Shown: one piece after another, positions 42,607-50,828 of the stretch
Numbering within the stretch: position 1 is the stretch's first letter
Layout of the letters: each line of letters opens with the position of its first letter
Source of the DNA: Gemmatimonadota bacterium
GTDB lineage: Bacteria; JAAXHH01
DNA: 64,000 nucleotides
Assembly: GCA_009841265.1 (NCBI GenBank)
Contig: VXMB01000001.1
Coordinates: 124,001-188,000 of the forward strand
Direction of reading: 5' to 3'
Position numbers and translations under genes: made by a program
The notes under the pieces: model-generated
What the model saw: the letters and a program-made list of their open reading frames with translations, nothing else
Told to the model about the DNA's origin: nothing
The model's database searches: none

Positions 42607-43842
42607 ATGGCGATCATCCGGCCCTATAACCCGGAACGCGACCAGGACGCGATTATCCGGGTCTGGCGGGAAGTCCACTGGATCACAAACGACGAACAGG
42701 CCAAGTGGGCGCCTCAGTTCATGGAGAAAGCCCGGACCGACGTGGCTGAAGTGAACGGTGAGGCGGAGTGCCAGGCCTCTTCGACCGACGGCACGTTCCG
42801 GTACCTCGACGAAGACCTCACCATGTCCGCCATCGTGGGGGTGACGACCAGCCGGATCGCCCGGAAACAGCGCCTCGCCCAGCGGGTCACCGCGCACCGT
42901 ATCGCCCAGGACGCGGCGAACGGCGTGGAGATCTGCACGCTGACCATGTTCGAACAGGGATTCTACGACCTGATGGGGTTCGGTACGGGTCCCTACGGAC
43001 ACAGGGTACGCTTCGATCCCGCCGACCTCACGATAGACCGTCCGTTCCGGGTTCCCAGGCGCTTGAAGGCCGACGACTGGGAAATGATCCATGCCGCCAT
43101 GATTAACCGCAGGCTGACCCACGGCGGCTGCAGGTTATATCCCGCGGAGTTGTTGCAGGTCGAGCTGAATCATGCGGAGAAATCCTTCCTTCTGGGGTAT
43201 TGCGACGGCCCCGGCGGCGAACTGACCCACTTCTTCTGGGCCAGCGACCATGAAGAACACGGCCCAAGCTACATCTACATGATGGCCTACCAGGACCACG
43301 ACCAGTTCCTGGAACTGCTCGCGCTCATGAGATCGCTCGGCGACCAGATCCGGCTCTTCCAGATGGTCGAACCCCCTGACGTGCAGCTCCAGGACCTGAT
43401 CAAACAGCCCTTCCGTGCCAGGATGGTGTCCGAAAAGGGATCCTTCAACACCCTGATTCGGGGTGATGGCTACTGGCAGGCCCGGATCTGCGACCTGGAA
43501 GCCTGCATGGCCAAGACCCGCCTGGACGGGCCGACGGCGCGGTTCAACCTGGCTCTGGAAGACCCGATCGAGAAGTATCTGGACGCAGACGCGCCCTGGC
43601 GCGGACTGAGCGGCGAGTACGTTGTTACGCTTGGCCCGAAATCCAGCGCCAAATCCGGCACTGACCCCGCCCTTCCCACGCTGACCGCCTCGGTGGGCGC
43701 CTTCACCCGCATGTGGCTCGGTGTCCGTCCCGCCACCGGCCTGGCCGTCACCGACGACCTCGACGGTTCCCCCGAACTGCTGTCCGCGCTGGACCGGACC
43801 CTGCGCCTGCCCGTGCCGGGGTTGTGCGGGTGGGAGTACTAG
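42607..43842 (+). CDS. Eis-like GNAT acetyltransferase
   Basis: A 411-aa protein with the layout of Eis: a GNAT acetyl-CoA domain (about 1-150; the CoA-binding segment is VTTSRIARKQRLAQRVTAHR), a second GNAT-like domain (about 155-290) and a C-terminal sterol-carrier-like domain (about 300-411; FTRMWLGVRPATGL). The C-terminal residues GWEY are the free carboxylate end that Eis enzymes use in catalysis. Known relatives acetylate amines of aminoglycosides or peptides; the natural substrate here is unknown. Confidence 0.85.
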   Translation: MAIIRPYNPERDQDAIIRVWREVHWITNDEQAKWAPQFMEKARTDVAEVNGEAECQASSTDGTFRYLDEDLTMSAIVGVTTSRIARKQRLAQRVTAHRIAQDAANGVEICTLTMFEQGFYDLMGFGTGPYGHRVRFDPADLTIDRPFRVPRRLKADDWEMIHAAMINRRLTHGGCRLYPAELLQVELNHAEKSFLLGYCDGPGGELTHFFWASDHEEHGPSYIYMMAYQDHDQFLELLALMRSLGDQIRLFQMVEPPDVQLQDLIKQPFRARMVSEKGSFNTLIRGDGYWQARICDLEACMAKTRLDGPTARFNLALEDPIEKYLDADAPWRGLSGEYVVTLGPKSSAKSGTDPALPTLTASVGAFTRMWLGVRPATGLAVTDDLDGSPELLSALDRTLRLPVPGLCGWEY

Positions 43843-43913
43843 GTTTCGTAAGGCCTTTTCGACTAATCCAGTAATCGCGTCATCCTGGCTTCTCTTTCTT
43901 TGTGAATTCAGGC

Positions 43914-43954
43914 TTGACGCGGTCTCCTTACTAATTTATTATCAAAGTAAGGAG
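43914..43954 (+). promoter_or_regulatory. promoter and overlapping operator of the AbrB/PIN pair
   Basis: TTGACG (43914-43919), exactly 17 bases, TATTAT (43937-43942). A perfect 9-base inverted repeat, CTCCTTACT (43924-43932) and AGTAAGGAG (43946-43954), brackets the -10 box. The start point should fall near 43949, so the leader is only about 13 bases. Antitoxin binding to the repeat would block polymerase. Confidence 0.72.
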
Positions 43955-43961
43955 GATCGGC

Positions 43962-44204
43962 ATGTTTTTAAAAGTCACATCTAAACGACAGGTCACCTTC
44001 CCCGCCCGGGTTTTGGATGCCCTCGGCGTAGGTCCCGGAGACCAAATCGAAATCAGCGAGGGGCCGGATGGTTTCATTCTCAAGCCCCGGCGTATTGACT
44101 ATTCCCGTCTAGGGACATTGAAGGGTAAACTCAGACGTGGCCACGGTACGTTCGATATTCAAGCCTTCCGCGAGCAACCCTATGACCCGTCGCTTAGGGA
44201 TTGA
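43962..44204 (+). CDS. AbrB/MazE-type antitoxin
   Basis: An 80-aa swapped-hairpin AbrB-fold antitoxin: MFLKVTSKRQVTFPARVLDA, then LGVGPGDQIEISEGPDGFILKPR. The C-terminal tail (GTFDIQAFREQPYDPSLRD) would bind the toxin. GGAGG lies six bases before the ATG. The PIN gene starts inside its last codons, overlapping by 23 bases. Its own promoter carries an inverted repeat, consistent with autoregulation. Confidence 0.9.
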   Translation: MFLKVTSKRQVTFPARVLDALGVGPGDQIEISEGPDGFILKPRRIDYSRLGTLKGKLRRGHGTFDIQAFREQPYDPSLRD

Positions 44205-44580
44205 TACCTCGGTGCTTGTACTTTTAATCACAGAGGATCCGGAAGCTGAATTCGAAGACTGCGTGGAGAAGCTCCGTTCGCTGGTTGAAGATAGTGGTGA
44301 CGAGATATTCGTCTCGAACCAGGTCATCGGTGAAGCTTACGTTGCCGTGCAACTGCATTACGGAGTAACCAAGGCCGAAGCCCGGTCCTCGTTGCTCAAT
44401 ACGCTTCAAAGCGGTCTGGTCTCTCCGCTCAACGGTCCGACCGTCATTGCTGCTTTAGAAGCTAAAGGCGGACCAGGTCTGTTTGATCGTCTCATCGCCA
44501 ACGACTACGCCCGCACCGGGCTTGAAGTCCTCACGCTGGACCGAAAGATGGCCAGTTTACCTGACGTGAACCGCCTGTAG
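44182..44580 (+). CDS. PIN-domain toxin partnered with the AbrB antitoxin
   Basis: A 132-aa PIN ribonuclease toxin. The start at 44182 lies inside the antitoxin gene, giving MTRRLGIDTSVLVLLITED. Acidic site: D8, E51 (VIGEAYVAV), D102 (LFDRLIA) and D120 (LTLDRKM). A longer frame from 44137 would only add antitoxin-overlapping residues. The overlap implies translational coupling, which keeps the toxin below the antitoxin. Confidence 0.88.
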   Translation: MTRRLGIDTSVLVLLITEDPEAEFEDCVEKLRSLVEDSGDEIFVSNQVIGEAYVAVQLHYGVTKAEARSSLLNTLQSGLVSPLNGPTVIAALEAKGGPGLFDRLIANDYARTGLEVLTLDRKMASLPDVNRL

Positions 44581-44601
44581 CGACCACGCACGACCGATCC
44601 G

Positions 44602-44922
44602 TCACAGCTTCGGATCCGGATCACGGGTATTCTCGCCGCCCGCCTGAATCAACAGGTAATTCATCGTCGACGCGGCCTGGCGGAACTTCATCGCTTCCTG
44701 GTACGCTGGATCGTTGTACCACGCCTCCGCGTGCGCCCTGCTGGGAAACTCCAGGATCACCATCCGCCCGTCGTAATCCCTGCCCTCGACACAGGCGATT
44801 TCCTCGCCCCGCGTCAGGAACCTCCCTCCGTGTTTCTTGACGATGGGAGGGATCCAGTCGGTGTATTTCCGGTAGGTATCGGGATCGTGGACGGACATCA
44901 TGGAGATGACATAAGCAGGCAT
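44602..44922 (-). CDS. DUF1330 family protein
   Basis: A 106-aa protein of the DUF1330 dimeric ferredoxin-like fold: MPAYVISMMSVHDPDTYRKY, then GGRFLTRGEEIACVEG and VILEFPSRAHAEAWYNDPAY. The family has no established reaction. It is complete and of normal length, converges with the PIN toxin and lies just downstream of the substrate-binding protein gene. Confidence 0.9.
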   Translation of the reverse strand: MPAYVISMMSVHDPDTYRKYTDWIPPIVKKHGGRFLTRGEEIACVEGRDYDGRMVILEFPSRAHAEAWYNDPAYQEAMKFRQAASTMNYLLIQAGGENTRDPDPKL

Positions 44923-44968
44923 AGTAGGCGCTCCCTGTCTGGTTGGCGAATCCTGGTAAACGATGAAT

Positions 44969-46231
44969 TCAGCGCCCGAAGCACAAAGACGCCTGACTGA
45001 CCTCCGGCGGATGTACGATGCGACTGACCAGGCCGCCCGCCCCGTCGTCCTGCCACTGGATCTGTATGCCCTTCAGGTCGCGCTGGGCACCGGCCTGGGC
45101 GTCACCCAGCGGATAGACGCCATAGGGTCCCAGTACGGTCTGTTTGGAGGTGGCAAACAGAAAGTCGCGGATTGACGCGCGGTCGATTTCCCCGGTGGGC
45201 GTGGCGGCCCGGTTGATGCCCTCCGCGAGCAGTTCCACGGCGCCGAAACCCGAGGCGGCCTGGTAGTCCGGTATCTTGTTGTAGGCCGCTTCGTAGCGTC
45301 GAATGAATGTATCGTTCGTGGCGATGTATCCCTCCGTGCGGATCGATGGATCCCAGGCCGCGTTGCCGATGACGCAACGCCCGGCCGCGCCCGCCTCGCC
45401 TATGAAGGATGCTCCGCTCGCCAGGAGGAGAGACGTCAGGAGCGGTCGGTATTCCACGACGGTCACGGCCCTTGCGAACGCGATCGCGTCGTCGGAATAC
45501 CCTCCGCCGATGAACAGATCGGCGCCCGCATCCCGCGCCATGGCCGCCAGTGCCTCGTGGTCCGCGCCACCCGCCGCATAGGCTTGCTCCATCACGAGGT
45601 CCAGCCCCCAGGTCCGGGCCGCATCGCGAATGCCCTGGGCCACCGCCGTTGGAAAGGCCGTATCCTCCCAGACCAGCGCCACCGTGCGCGCACCGGCCTG
45701 GGCGGCCAGTTCCACGGAACCCTCGAGATAGGTCGGTCCCGGGTTCGACATCTGCACGCTCCACAGTCGATCTCGATTCGCCCAGATATCGGGAGCCGCC
45801 GCAGCCGCGGAAACGAGTGGGATGCCGGCCGATTCCGTCACGTTGATCACAGGTTCGGTGATCGCGCTGCCGTATGGACCCAGAAAGGCGGTGATGGAAT
45901 CCGAGGCGATCATCTCCTGGTAAAGGCGAACGCTCGCATCCACGTCGCTCCCATCGTCGTGAATCACCAACTGCACCTTCCGTCCGCCGATCCCGCCCAT
46001 CTCATTCAGGATTTCAACGGCAAGCCGATAACCGCGGCTGACCTCTGCCCCGGGCGTGCTGAGGCGACCGGTCTCGGCCACAGCCGCTCCAAGCACGATG
46101 GGTTTCGGTTCCGGCATCGGCGCCGGATCAGGACCGGTCGGATCTTCGCTGCCGCATGCGGCCACCGCCAATGCCATCGCCATTGACAGCAACGGCGCCA
46201 GCGCCAATACGGCAGGCCATCTTTGCATCAT
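44969..46231 (-). CDS. branched-chain amino acid-type ABC substrate-binding lipoprotein
   Basis: A 420-aa type I periplasmic binding protein of the LivJ/Leu-Ile-Val class. A signal sequence ends in a lipobox (AVAACGSED). The mature part begins KPIVLGAAVAETGRLSTPGAEVSRGYRLAVE and contains AFLGPYGSAITEPV and LAEGINRAATPTGEIDR. AGAGG precedes the Met at 46231. No permease or ATPase gene lies nearby, so its transporter is elsewhere or it serves another purpose. The ligand is unknown. Confidence 0.87.
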   Translation of the reverse strand: MMQRWPAVLALAPLLSMAMALAVAACGSEDPTGPDPAPMPEPKPIVLGAAVAETGRLSTPGAEVSRGYRLAVEILNEMGGIGGRKVQLVIHDDGSDVDASVRLYQEMIASDSITAFLGPYGSAITEPVINVTESAGIPLVSAAAAAPDIWANRDRLWSVQMSNPGPTYLEGSVELAAQAGARTVALVWEDTAFPTAVAQGIRDAARTWGLDLVMEQAYAAGGADHEALAAMARDAGADLFIGGGYSDDAIAFARAVTVVEYRPLLTSLLLASGASFIGEAGAAGRCVIGNAAWDPSIRTEGYIATNDTFIRRYEAAYNKIPDYQAASGFGAVELLAEGINRAATPTGEIDRASIRDFLFATSKQTVLGPYGVYPLGDAQAGAQRDLKGIQIQWQDDGAGGLVSRIVHPPEVSQASLCFGR

Positions 46232-46280
46232 GGTCGCGCCTCTCAAGTCGAAGGTGAGGGTTATAGCGGCGTTTCAGACC

Positions 46281-47894
46281 CTACCTCACCCGTTCCGCCC
46301 GGTGAGTTTGCCCGTCCTGGAGAAAGAGGAAGTGGTCGACGTATCCCTCTTCGTCCGGGACGAAGGTGATCCGGGCATCCTCTTCTTCCAGGTAAAAATC
46401 GCCTGACGATTCGAGAACGAGCTCGCTCCGGGGCTGGCCGGGAGGCTGGCCGTAGAGCATGCCGTCGCTGTAGGTGATGTCCACGGTGAATTCGGGGGAA
46501 AAGGCGTAGGTGCCCGTGCAGGCCACGTAGGCGTCCTCGGTCATGTGCACGACCTTCCTCGGGGGCGGCGCCAGGGGGTTCCTGGCGCTCAGCAGGTGGA
46601 ACCCGATGTCCTCGACGCTGGCGGAGCTGTTGGACAGGACCACGACGCCCTTGCGCCACTGCTTGAGAAAGGCGGCGAAGGCGTAGAACCCGTTGGTCCG
46701 ACCGGCGAGCCAGTGGATGTCGCGGCCCCGCTCGTCCTGGCTTACCTTCCATCCCAGCGCGGTCCGGACGCCCTCTTCATCCGCCGGATTCCGGGCCACA
46801 ATGAGGCTGTCGAAGGACGCGTGGTAGCGGGTCGAATCGTCTTCGGTGAAATCTTCCGGAAGGGCGTAGATGATCCCCATGCTGGCCGACACCAGGGTCA
46901 TCATGTCCAGGAGGTTGGACCGGAGACCCGTACCGCCTACGAGGGTCGTGTCGGACCAGGAGGGAACGGGCCGCCGGGCGTCGTCGTGTCCGGTCGCCAG
47001 GTAGGTCCGCATGGACGGCGTAGACGCATTGGCCGTGTTGGCCAGCTTGAGGGGATCGCCGAGCAACTCCCGGATCAGAATGTCATAGGTTTCGCCGGTG
47101 GCCTGTTCGAGCACGTGTCCCAGTAGTCCCATGCCGAGATCGGAATAGGCGTACCGGTCCTCCGGTTCGTCGCGGCCTGGCGTATCCGAACGGTCATCGC
47201 CTTCCCGATCCAGGAGACCTTGGCGATCCGGACCTTGGCCGTCCGGATCTTCGAAATCGAACGGGAAATCGTACCCTTCGCGCTGTACCTCCGCGTACCA
47301 GTCGAGGAATGCGTACATCAATTCCACCGAGTACCCTTTCAACGGATCATCCGGTGCTGAAGAAACCAGGTTGTCCGGCAGGCGGGGCAGTCCCGAGGTG
47401 TGGGTGGCGAGGTGCTCGATCAGGATGGGGTTTCCTGCACGCGTGGCCGGGACGGTCACCGTATCCGGGAGATAGGCGGACACCTCGTCGGTCAGGTTCA
47501 CGTCTCCCCGCTGGACCATGAGGGACAGCATGGCCGTCGTGTACAGGCTGCTCAACTGCCCGATCTCGAAGACCGTCATGCCGCTCACGCGCCGGATCGT
47601 GCCGCGGTTGAGCGTGCCGTGGGCATAGACGTACCGGTTGATGCCGCGGATGATCCCGGCGACGACGCCCACCGTCTGGCCGTATTCATCGACGCGCTCC
47701 CGCAGCACGCGCTGCACGGGATCCTCTTCCTCGGCTTCTTCCGCGCCGGGACTTCCCGCGCTGCCGGTCACATTGCCCCGCGTGCCCTGCGCGTGCGCCG
47801 GCGCCTGTGCGAACGTCACCATCGACGAGGCGAGCAAATACAGGATGCCGGAACGACACAGCCACGAGAGAAAACAGTTCGAGAAAAACCGCAT
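46281..47894 (-). CDS. beta-lactamase-fold protein with degenerate active site (pseudo-serine hydrolase)
   Basis: A 537-aa secreted protein with a signal peptide ending at about PAHAQG, a beta-lactamase/class C PBP-like domain and a DUF3471-like C-terminal domain (CTGTYAFSPEFTVDITYSDG). The fold is clear from FEIGQLSSLYTTAML, LIEHLATHTSGLPRLP and RYAYSDLGMGLLGHVLEQA. The catalytic motifs are changed: SxxK reads Q113-L-S-S116, YxN reads Y250-S-D252, and the HxG region reads WLAGRTNGF. It should not hydrolyse beta-lactams or peptides by the usual mechanism; a binding or regulatory role is possible. An Asp/Gly/Arg-rich insertion lies at about 214-247. Confidence 0.8.
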   Translation of the reverse strand: MRFFSNCFLSWLCRSGILYLLASSMVTFAQAPAHAQGTRGNVTGSAGSPGAEEAEEEDPVQRVLRERVDEYGQTVGVVAGIIRGINRYVYAHGTLNRGTIRRVSGMTVFEIGQLSSLYTTAMLSLMVQRGDVNLTDEVSAYLPDTVTVPATRAGNPILIEHLATHTSGLPRLPDNLVSSAPDDPLKGYSVELMYAFLDWYAEVQREGYDFPFDFEDPDGQGPDRQGLLDREGDDRSDTPGRDEPEDRYAYSDLGMGLLGHVLEQATGETYDILIRELLGDPLKLANTANASTPSMRTYLATGHDDARRPVPSWSDTTLVGGTGLRSNLLDMMTLVSASMGIIYALPEDFTEDDSTRYHASFDSLIVARNPADEEGVRTALGWKVSQDERGRDIHWLAGRTNGFYAFAAFLKQWRKGVVVLSNSSASVEDIGFHLLSARNPLAPPPRKVVHMTEDAYVACTGTYAFSPEFTVDITYSDGMLYGQPPGQPRSELVLESSGDFYLEEEDARITFVPDEEGYVDHFLFLQDGQTHRAERVR

Positions 47895-47945
47895 TACGCC
47901 AACCTTTTCCCAGTGTGCTAAGTGTGCCCAGTACGCTCGGCGCGC

Positions 47946-48728
47946 TCAGTGCCGCGGAACCAGCACTTCGTTAACACAGTCCATACGGACGGGTTCCGCA
48001 TAGTGGTACACGTTGACGCCTTCTGCGACCGGAGTGGGAACCCGGACGATGAACTCCACCCAGTCCGGTGTATTGAACGCCGCGAAGGCCAGTTCGATCC
48101 CTTCCATCATGTCGTCCGGGTCGCGAGACAGGTCCGGCAGCAGCACCGGACCCGTGTCCGGCTGGTAGATCCAGTCCCGCTCGTTGGCATTGATCGTCTT
48201 GACCGGGTACTCGAGCACTGCGGCGTACCGGTCGTTCCCGATGGTCGTCCGGGCGTTCAGGGGGACGTTGCCGAGGACGGCCTCCACGATAGCTTGCGGC
48301 GTCTCCAGGAGGCGGCCGTCGACGCGGGGCAGGTCGATCCGGACGTCTTCGAAGGTCTCCTCGATGGCGACGATCTGCCATTCGGGCTGCTCGCCCAGGG
48401 AGGGCGGGTAGAGCGTGGCGCCCCGGTCGGCCACTTCGTAGGTCTTGATGGCCATGAAGGTGTCCGACGAGAAGATCGGCTTGAAGTCCGCGTTGGGAAT
48501 GTGCCAGATATCCCGCTCCACCCCGACCTGCTCGGTCTTGCAACTCACTCCGAGGACGTACTCATCCCGGAATCCGCCGTCCTTCGCGGTCACGGTCAGG
48601 GCGGCCTCGATGGGTATGCGGGCGTTGTTAAGGGAGTAGGGCACCTTCCGGGTCACGGTCTTCGGCGGCTTCTTTTCGGAATCCACCCGGAAAGTAAAGG
48701 TTGAACGTGCGAAATCTACGGTCTGCAT
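47946..48728 (-). CDS. protein of unknown function diverging from the GH106-like gene
   Basis: A 260-aa soluble protein I do not recognise. The start at 48728 is the first Met after a GGGGG stretch; the frame stays open further but the upstream part overlaps the divergent gene. No signal peptide or membrane segment. The sequence looks beta-rich (STFTFRVDSEKKPPKTVTRK; YAAVLEYPVKTINANERDWIY; WVEFIVRVPTPVAEGVNVYHY), suggesting a sandwich-like fold. Divergent placement 132 bases from a carbohydrate hydrolase may mean shared control. Confidence 0.65.
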   Translation of the reverse strand: MQTVDFARSTFTFRVDSEKKPPKTVTRKVPYSLNNARIPIEAALTVTAKDGGFRDEYVLGVSCKTEQVGVERDIWHIPNADFKPIFSSDTFMAIKTYEVADRGATLYPPSLGEQPEWQIVAIEETFEDVRIDLPRVDGRLLETPQAIVEAVLGNVPLNARTTIGNDRYAAVLEYPVKTINANERDWIYQPDTGPVLLPDLSRDPDDMMEGIELAFAAFNTPDWVEFIVRVPTPVAEGVNVYHYAEPVRMDCVNEVLVPRH

Positions 48729-48860
48729 GGGACCCCCGAAAATGAACGGAACACGGTGTGTCCGGGTTCCGGATAATATAGTGTTCCGCGCGGGATTCCG
48801 GTATAAATTATGCATGGCGAAATCACCAAAGTTAGGAGCAGTCATATCGAAAGGGCAGTC

Positions 48861-50705
48861 ATGTCGAACGAACTGACCAGGACCTACCGGCCCTTTTCGG
48901 ATTCCCGTCCCTACACACGCTGGTGGTGGTTCTACGACGACCTCCGGATGGCAGACATACGGACGCAGTTGCAATGGGTACGGGACCAGGGATTCGGCGG
49001 GGTGGAGATCGCCTTCATGTATCCCCAGCCCGGGGCCGGGGAAGGACCCCACTGGCTGAGCGAGGCGTGGACCGGCCTGGTCGCCGGCGCTAAGGCGGAG
49101 GCAGACCGGCTGGGCATCGGGTGCGACTTCACCTTCAGCACTTCCTGGCCCTTCGGCGGGTCGATCGTACCGGAGGAGGACGCGGGACAGGTATTCGATG
49201 GACCATCGGACCAGCGGCTGGAGAAGTCGTGGGAGCTGTCCTATTACGGCCGGGGCCGGATCCTGAACCACCTGGACCCGGACGCGCTGAAGCGGTACGC
49301 CGGCCACGTCGGCGGCGCGTTGGAGCCGGCCCTGCGGGGCACCACTTCGGCGCTGTTCTCCGATTCATGGGAGGTGTACCCGGAGGGGCTCTGGAGCGCC
49401 CATCTGGACCCGGTCTTCCGGGACCGTATCGGGTACGACCTGGAACCGTTCAAGGCATCGATCGACGAACATCCCGACGTGCGGTACGACTACCGGAAGA
49501 TCCTGTCGGATGCGGCGATCGAGGGTTTCTTCAGACCCTACGCCGACATCTGCCGCCGTCTCGGCGCCGTGAGCCGCGTGCAGTGCCACGGGGCGCCGGC
49601 CGACCTGCTTGAAGCCTTCGCGCTCGTGGACGTCCCGGAATCCGAGGCCCTGCTGTTCGAGACCTTCTTCTCGGCCATCCCCGGTTCGGCAGCGGCCCTG
49701 GGCGCGCGGCCCGTCGTGACCTGCGAGACCTTTACCTGTATCTACGGCTACGAGCCGTGGCCCGCGCCGTCGCCCCATCACGGCGAGGAGAAGGTGGAGG
49801 ACCTGAAGCTCATGGCGGACGCGGTGTTCGCCCACGGCGTCAACCACATCGTCTGGCACGGCATGCCCTACAACGCGCCCGGCGGGAACAACGCTTTTTA
49901 CGCGACCACGCACGTCGGTCCGGACAGCGGGTTCGCCGGCCGGCTTCCGGCCCTCAACGCCTACCTGGCGGAGGCCGCCGATTTCGTCAAGCAGGGCAGG
50001 ACCTACACGGACGTGGCGGTGTACCTCCCGCTGGAAGACCATTGGATGCGCCACCTGCTGCCCGAGGACCGGCGCGGACCGGCCGCCAACTACTACTGGG
50101 AATTGCAGACCGTTGAACGGCCCAGCGCCTTGCTGGGCTACCATCCCCTGTGGATCTCGACGCCCTTCCTGGCGGATGCGGTGGTGGTGGACGGGCGCGT
50201 CCGATACGGCGAGGCCGCGTTTTCCATGATCTACGTGGACGTGGATTGGCTGGACGGCGAAGGGCTTTCGGCCCTGCTTCGGCTCGCAAGGGAGGCCGCC
50301 CGGATCTGCGTTCCTCGCCGGCCCGCCGTACCGGGCTACCGTCCGCCAGCAGATTACGAGGATCGCCTGAGGAAGCTGATGAGCCAGCCCTCGGTCACCG
50401 CGGATCCAGGTGCGGCGCTTCGCCATCCCCCGCTCGTCAGCGGCCGGGACGCGCCGGAGTTCTGGTGTCGGGAGGTCGATAGCGACTACCACGTCTTCTT
50501 CGCCCATCCCGATACGAAGCGGATCCGGTACCCCATGGCCTACGAAGGCTGGCGGTCCACGGAACGGGTCGAGCGTGAGGTCGTCCTGCACGTCAACGGC
50601 TGTGAATGGAAGGTGCGCCTGGACTTCGAACCCGAAGACGCCATGCTGGTCAGGATATCGGCGGCCGGGGCGGTGGACGTAACGCCCGGTCGCGTCGATG
50701 CGTGA
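48861..50705 (+). CDS. GH106-like (alpha-L-rhamnosidase-type) glycoside hydrolase
   Basis: A 614-aa protein whose N-terminus follows the GH106-type pattern: RPYTRWWWFYDDLRMADIRT, then GFGGVEIAFMYPQ and GIGCDFTFSTSWPFGG, the first barrel strands. Later barrel motifs include SALFSDSWEVYPEG and VTCETFTCIYGYEPW, whose acidic residues could be catalytic. There is no signal peptide, so it is probably cytoplasmic and acts on imported oligosaccharides. It is shorter than most GH106 enzymes (often about 1000 aa), lacking the large C-terminal beta domains. AAGGG precedes the ATG. Confidence 0.7.
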   Translation: MSNELTRTYRPFSDSRPYTRWWWFYDDLRMADIRTQLQWVRDQGFGGVEIAFMYPQPGAGEGPHWLSEAWTGLVAGAKAEADRLGIGCDFTFSTSWPFGGSIVPEEDAGQVFDGPSDQRLEKSWELSYYGRGRILNHLDPDALKRYAGHVGGALEPALRGTTSALFSDSWEVYPEGLWSAHLDPVFRDRIGYDLEPFKASIDEHPDVRYDYRKILSDAAIEGFFRPYADICRRLGAVSRVQCHGAPADLLEAFALVDVPESEALLFETFFSAIPGSAAALGARPVVTCETFTCIYGYEPWPAPSPHHGEEKVEDLKLMADAVFAHGVNHIVWHGMPYNAPGGNNAFYATTHVGPDSGFAGRLPALNAYLAEAADFVKQGRTYTDVAVYLPLEDHWMRHLLPEDRRGPAANYYWELQTVERPSALLGYHPLWISTPFLADAVVVDGRVRYGEAAFSMIYVDVDWLDGEGLSALLRLAREAARICVPRRPAVPGYRPPADYEDRLRKLMSQPSVTADPGAALRHPPLVSGRDAPEFWCREVDSDYHVFFAHPDTKRIRYPMAYEGWRSTERVEREVVLHVNGCEWKVRLDFEPEDAMLVRISAAGAVDVTPGRVDA

Positions 50706-50828
50706 CCCGCGGGCGGATCGATAGGCGCGGGCGGCGGGCGCGGGCGGCGGCCAATATCCCGAGTGACTCGAGCGGCCAGCCACTCAACCTGAACAATTAC
50801 AATAAATAACCCACGGAGACAGAACCCC

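Noticed and set aside
43924..43954. RNA hairpin hiding the ribosome-binding site of the AbrB antitoxin
   Set aside because: The predicted transcription start lies inside the right arm, so the left arm is not transcribed; a DNA operator is the better reading.
47946..49307. Longer 453-codon version of the unknown protein
   Set aside because: The extra N-terminus lies antisense to the GH106-like gene and lacks family character; the Met at 48728 after GGGGG is preferred.
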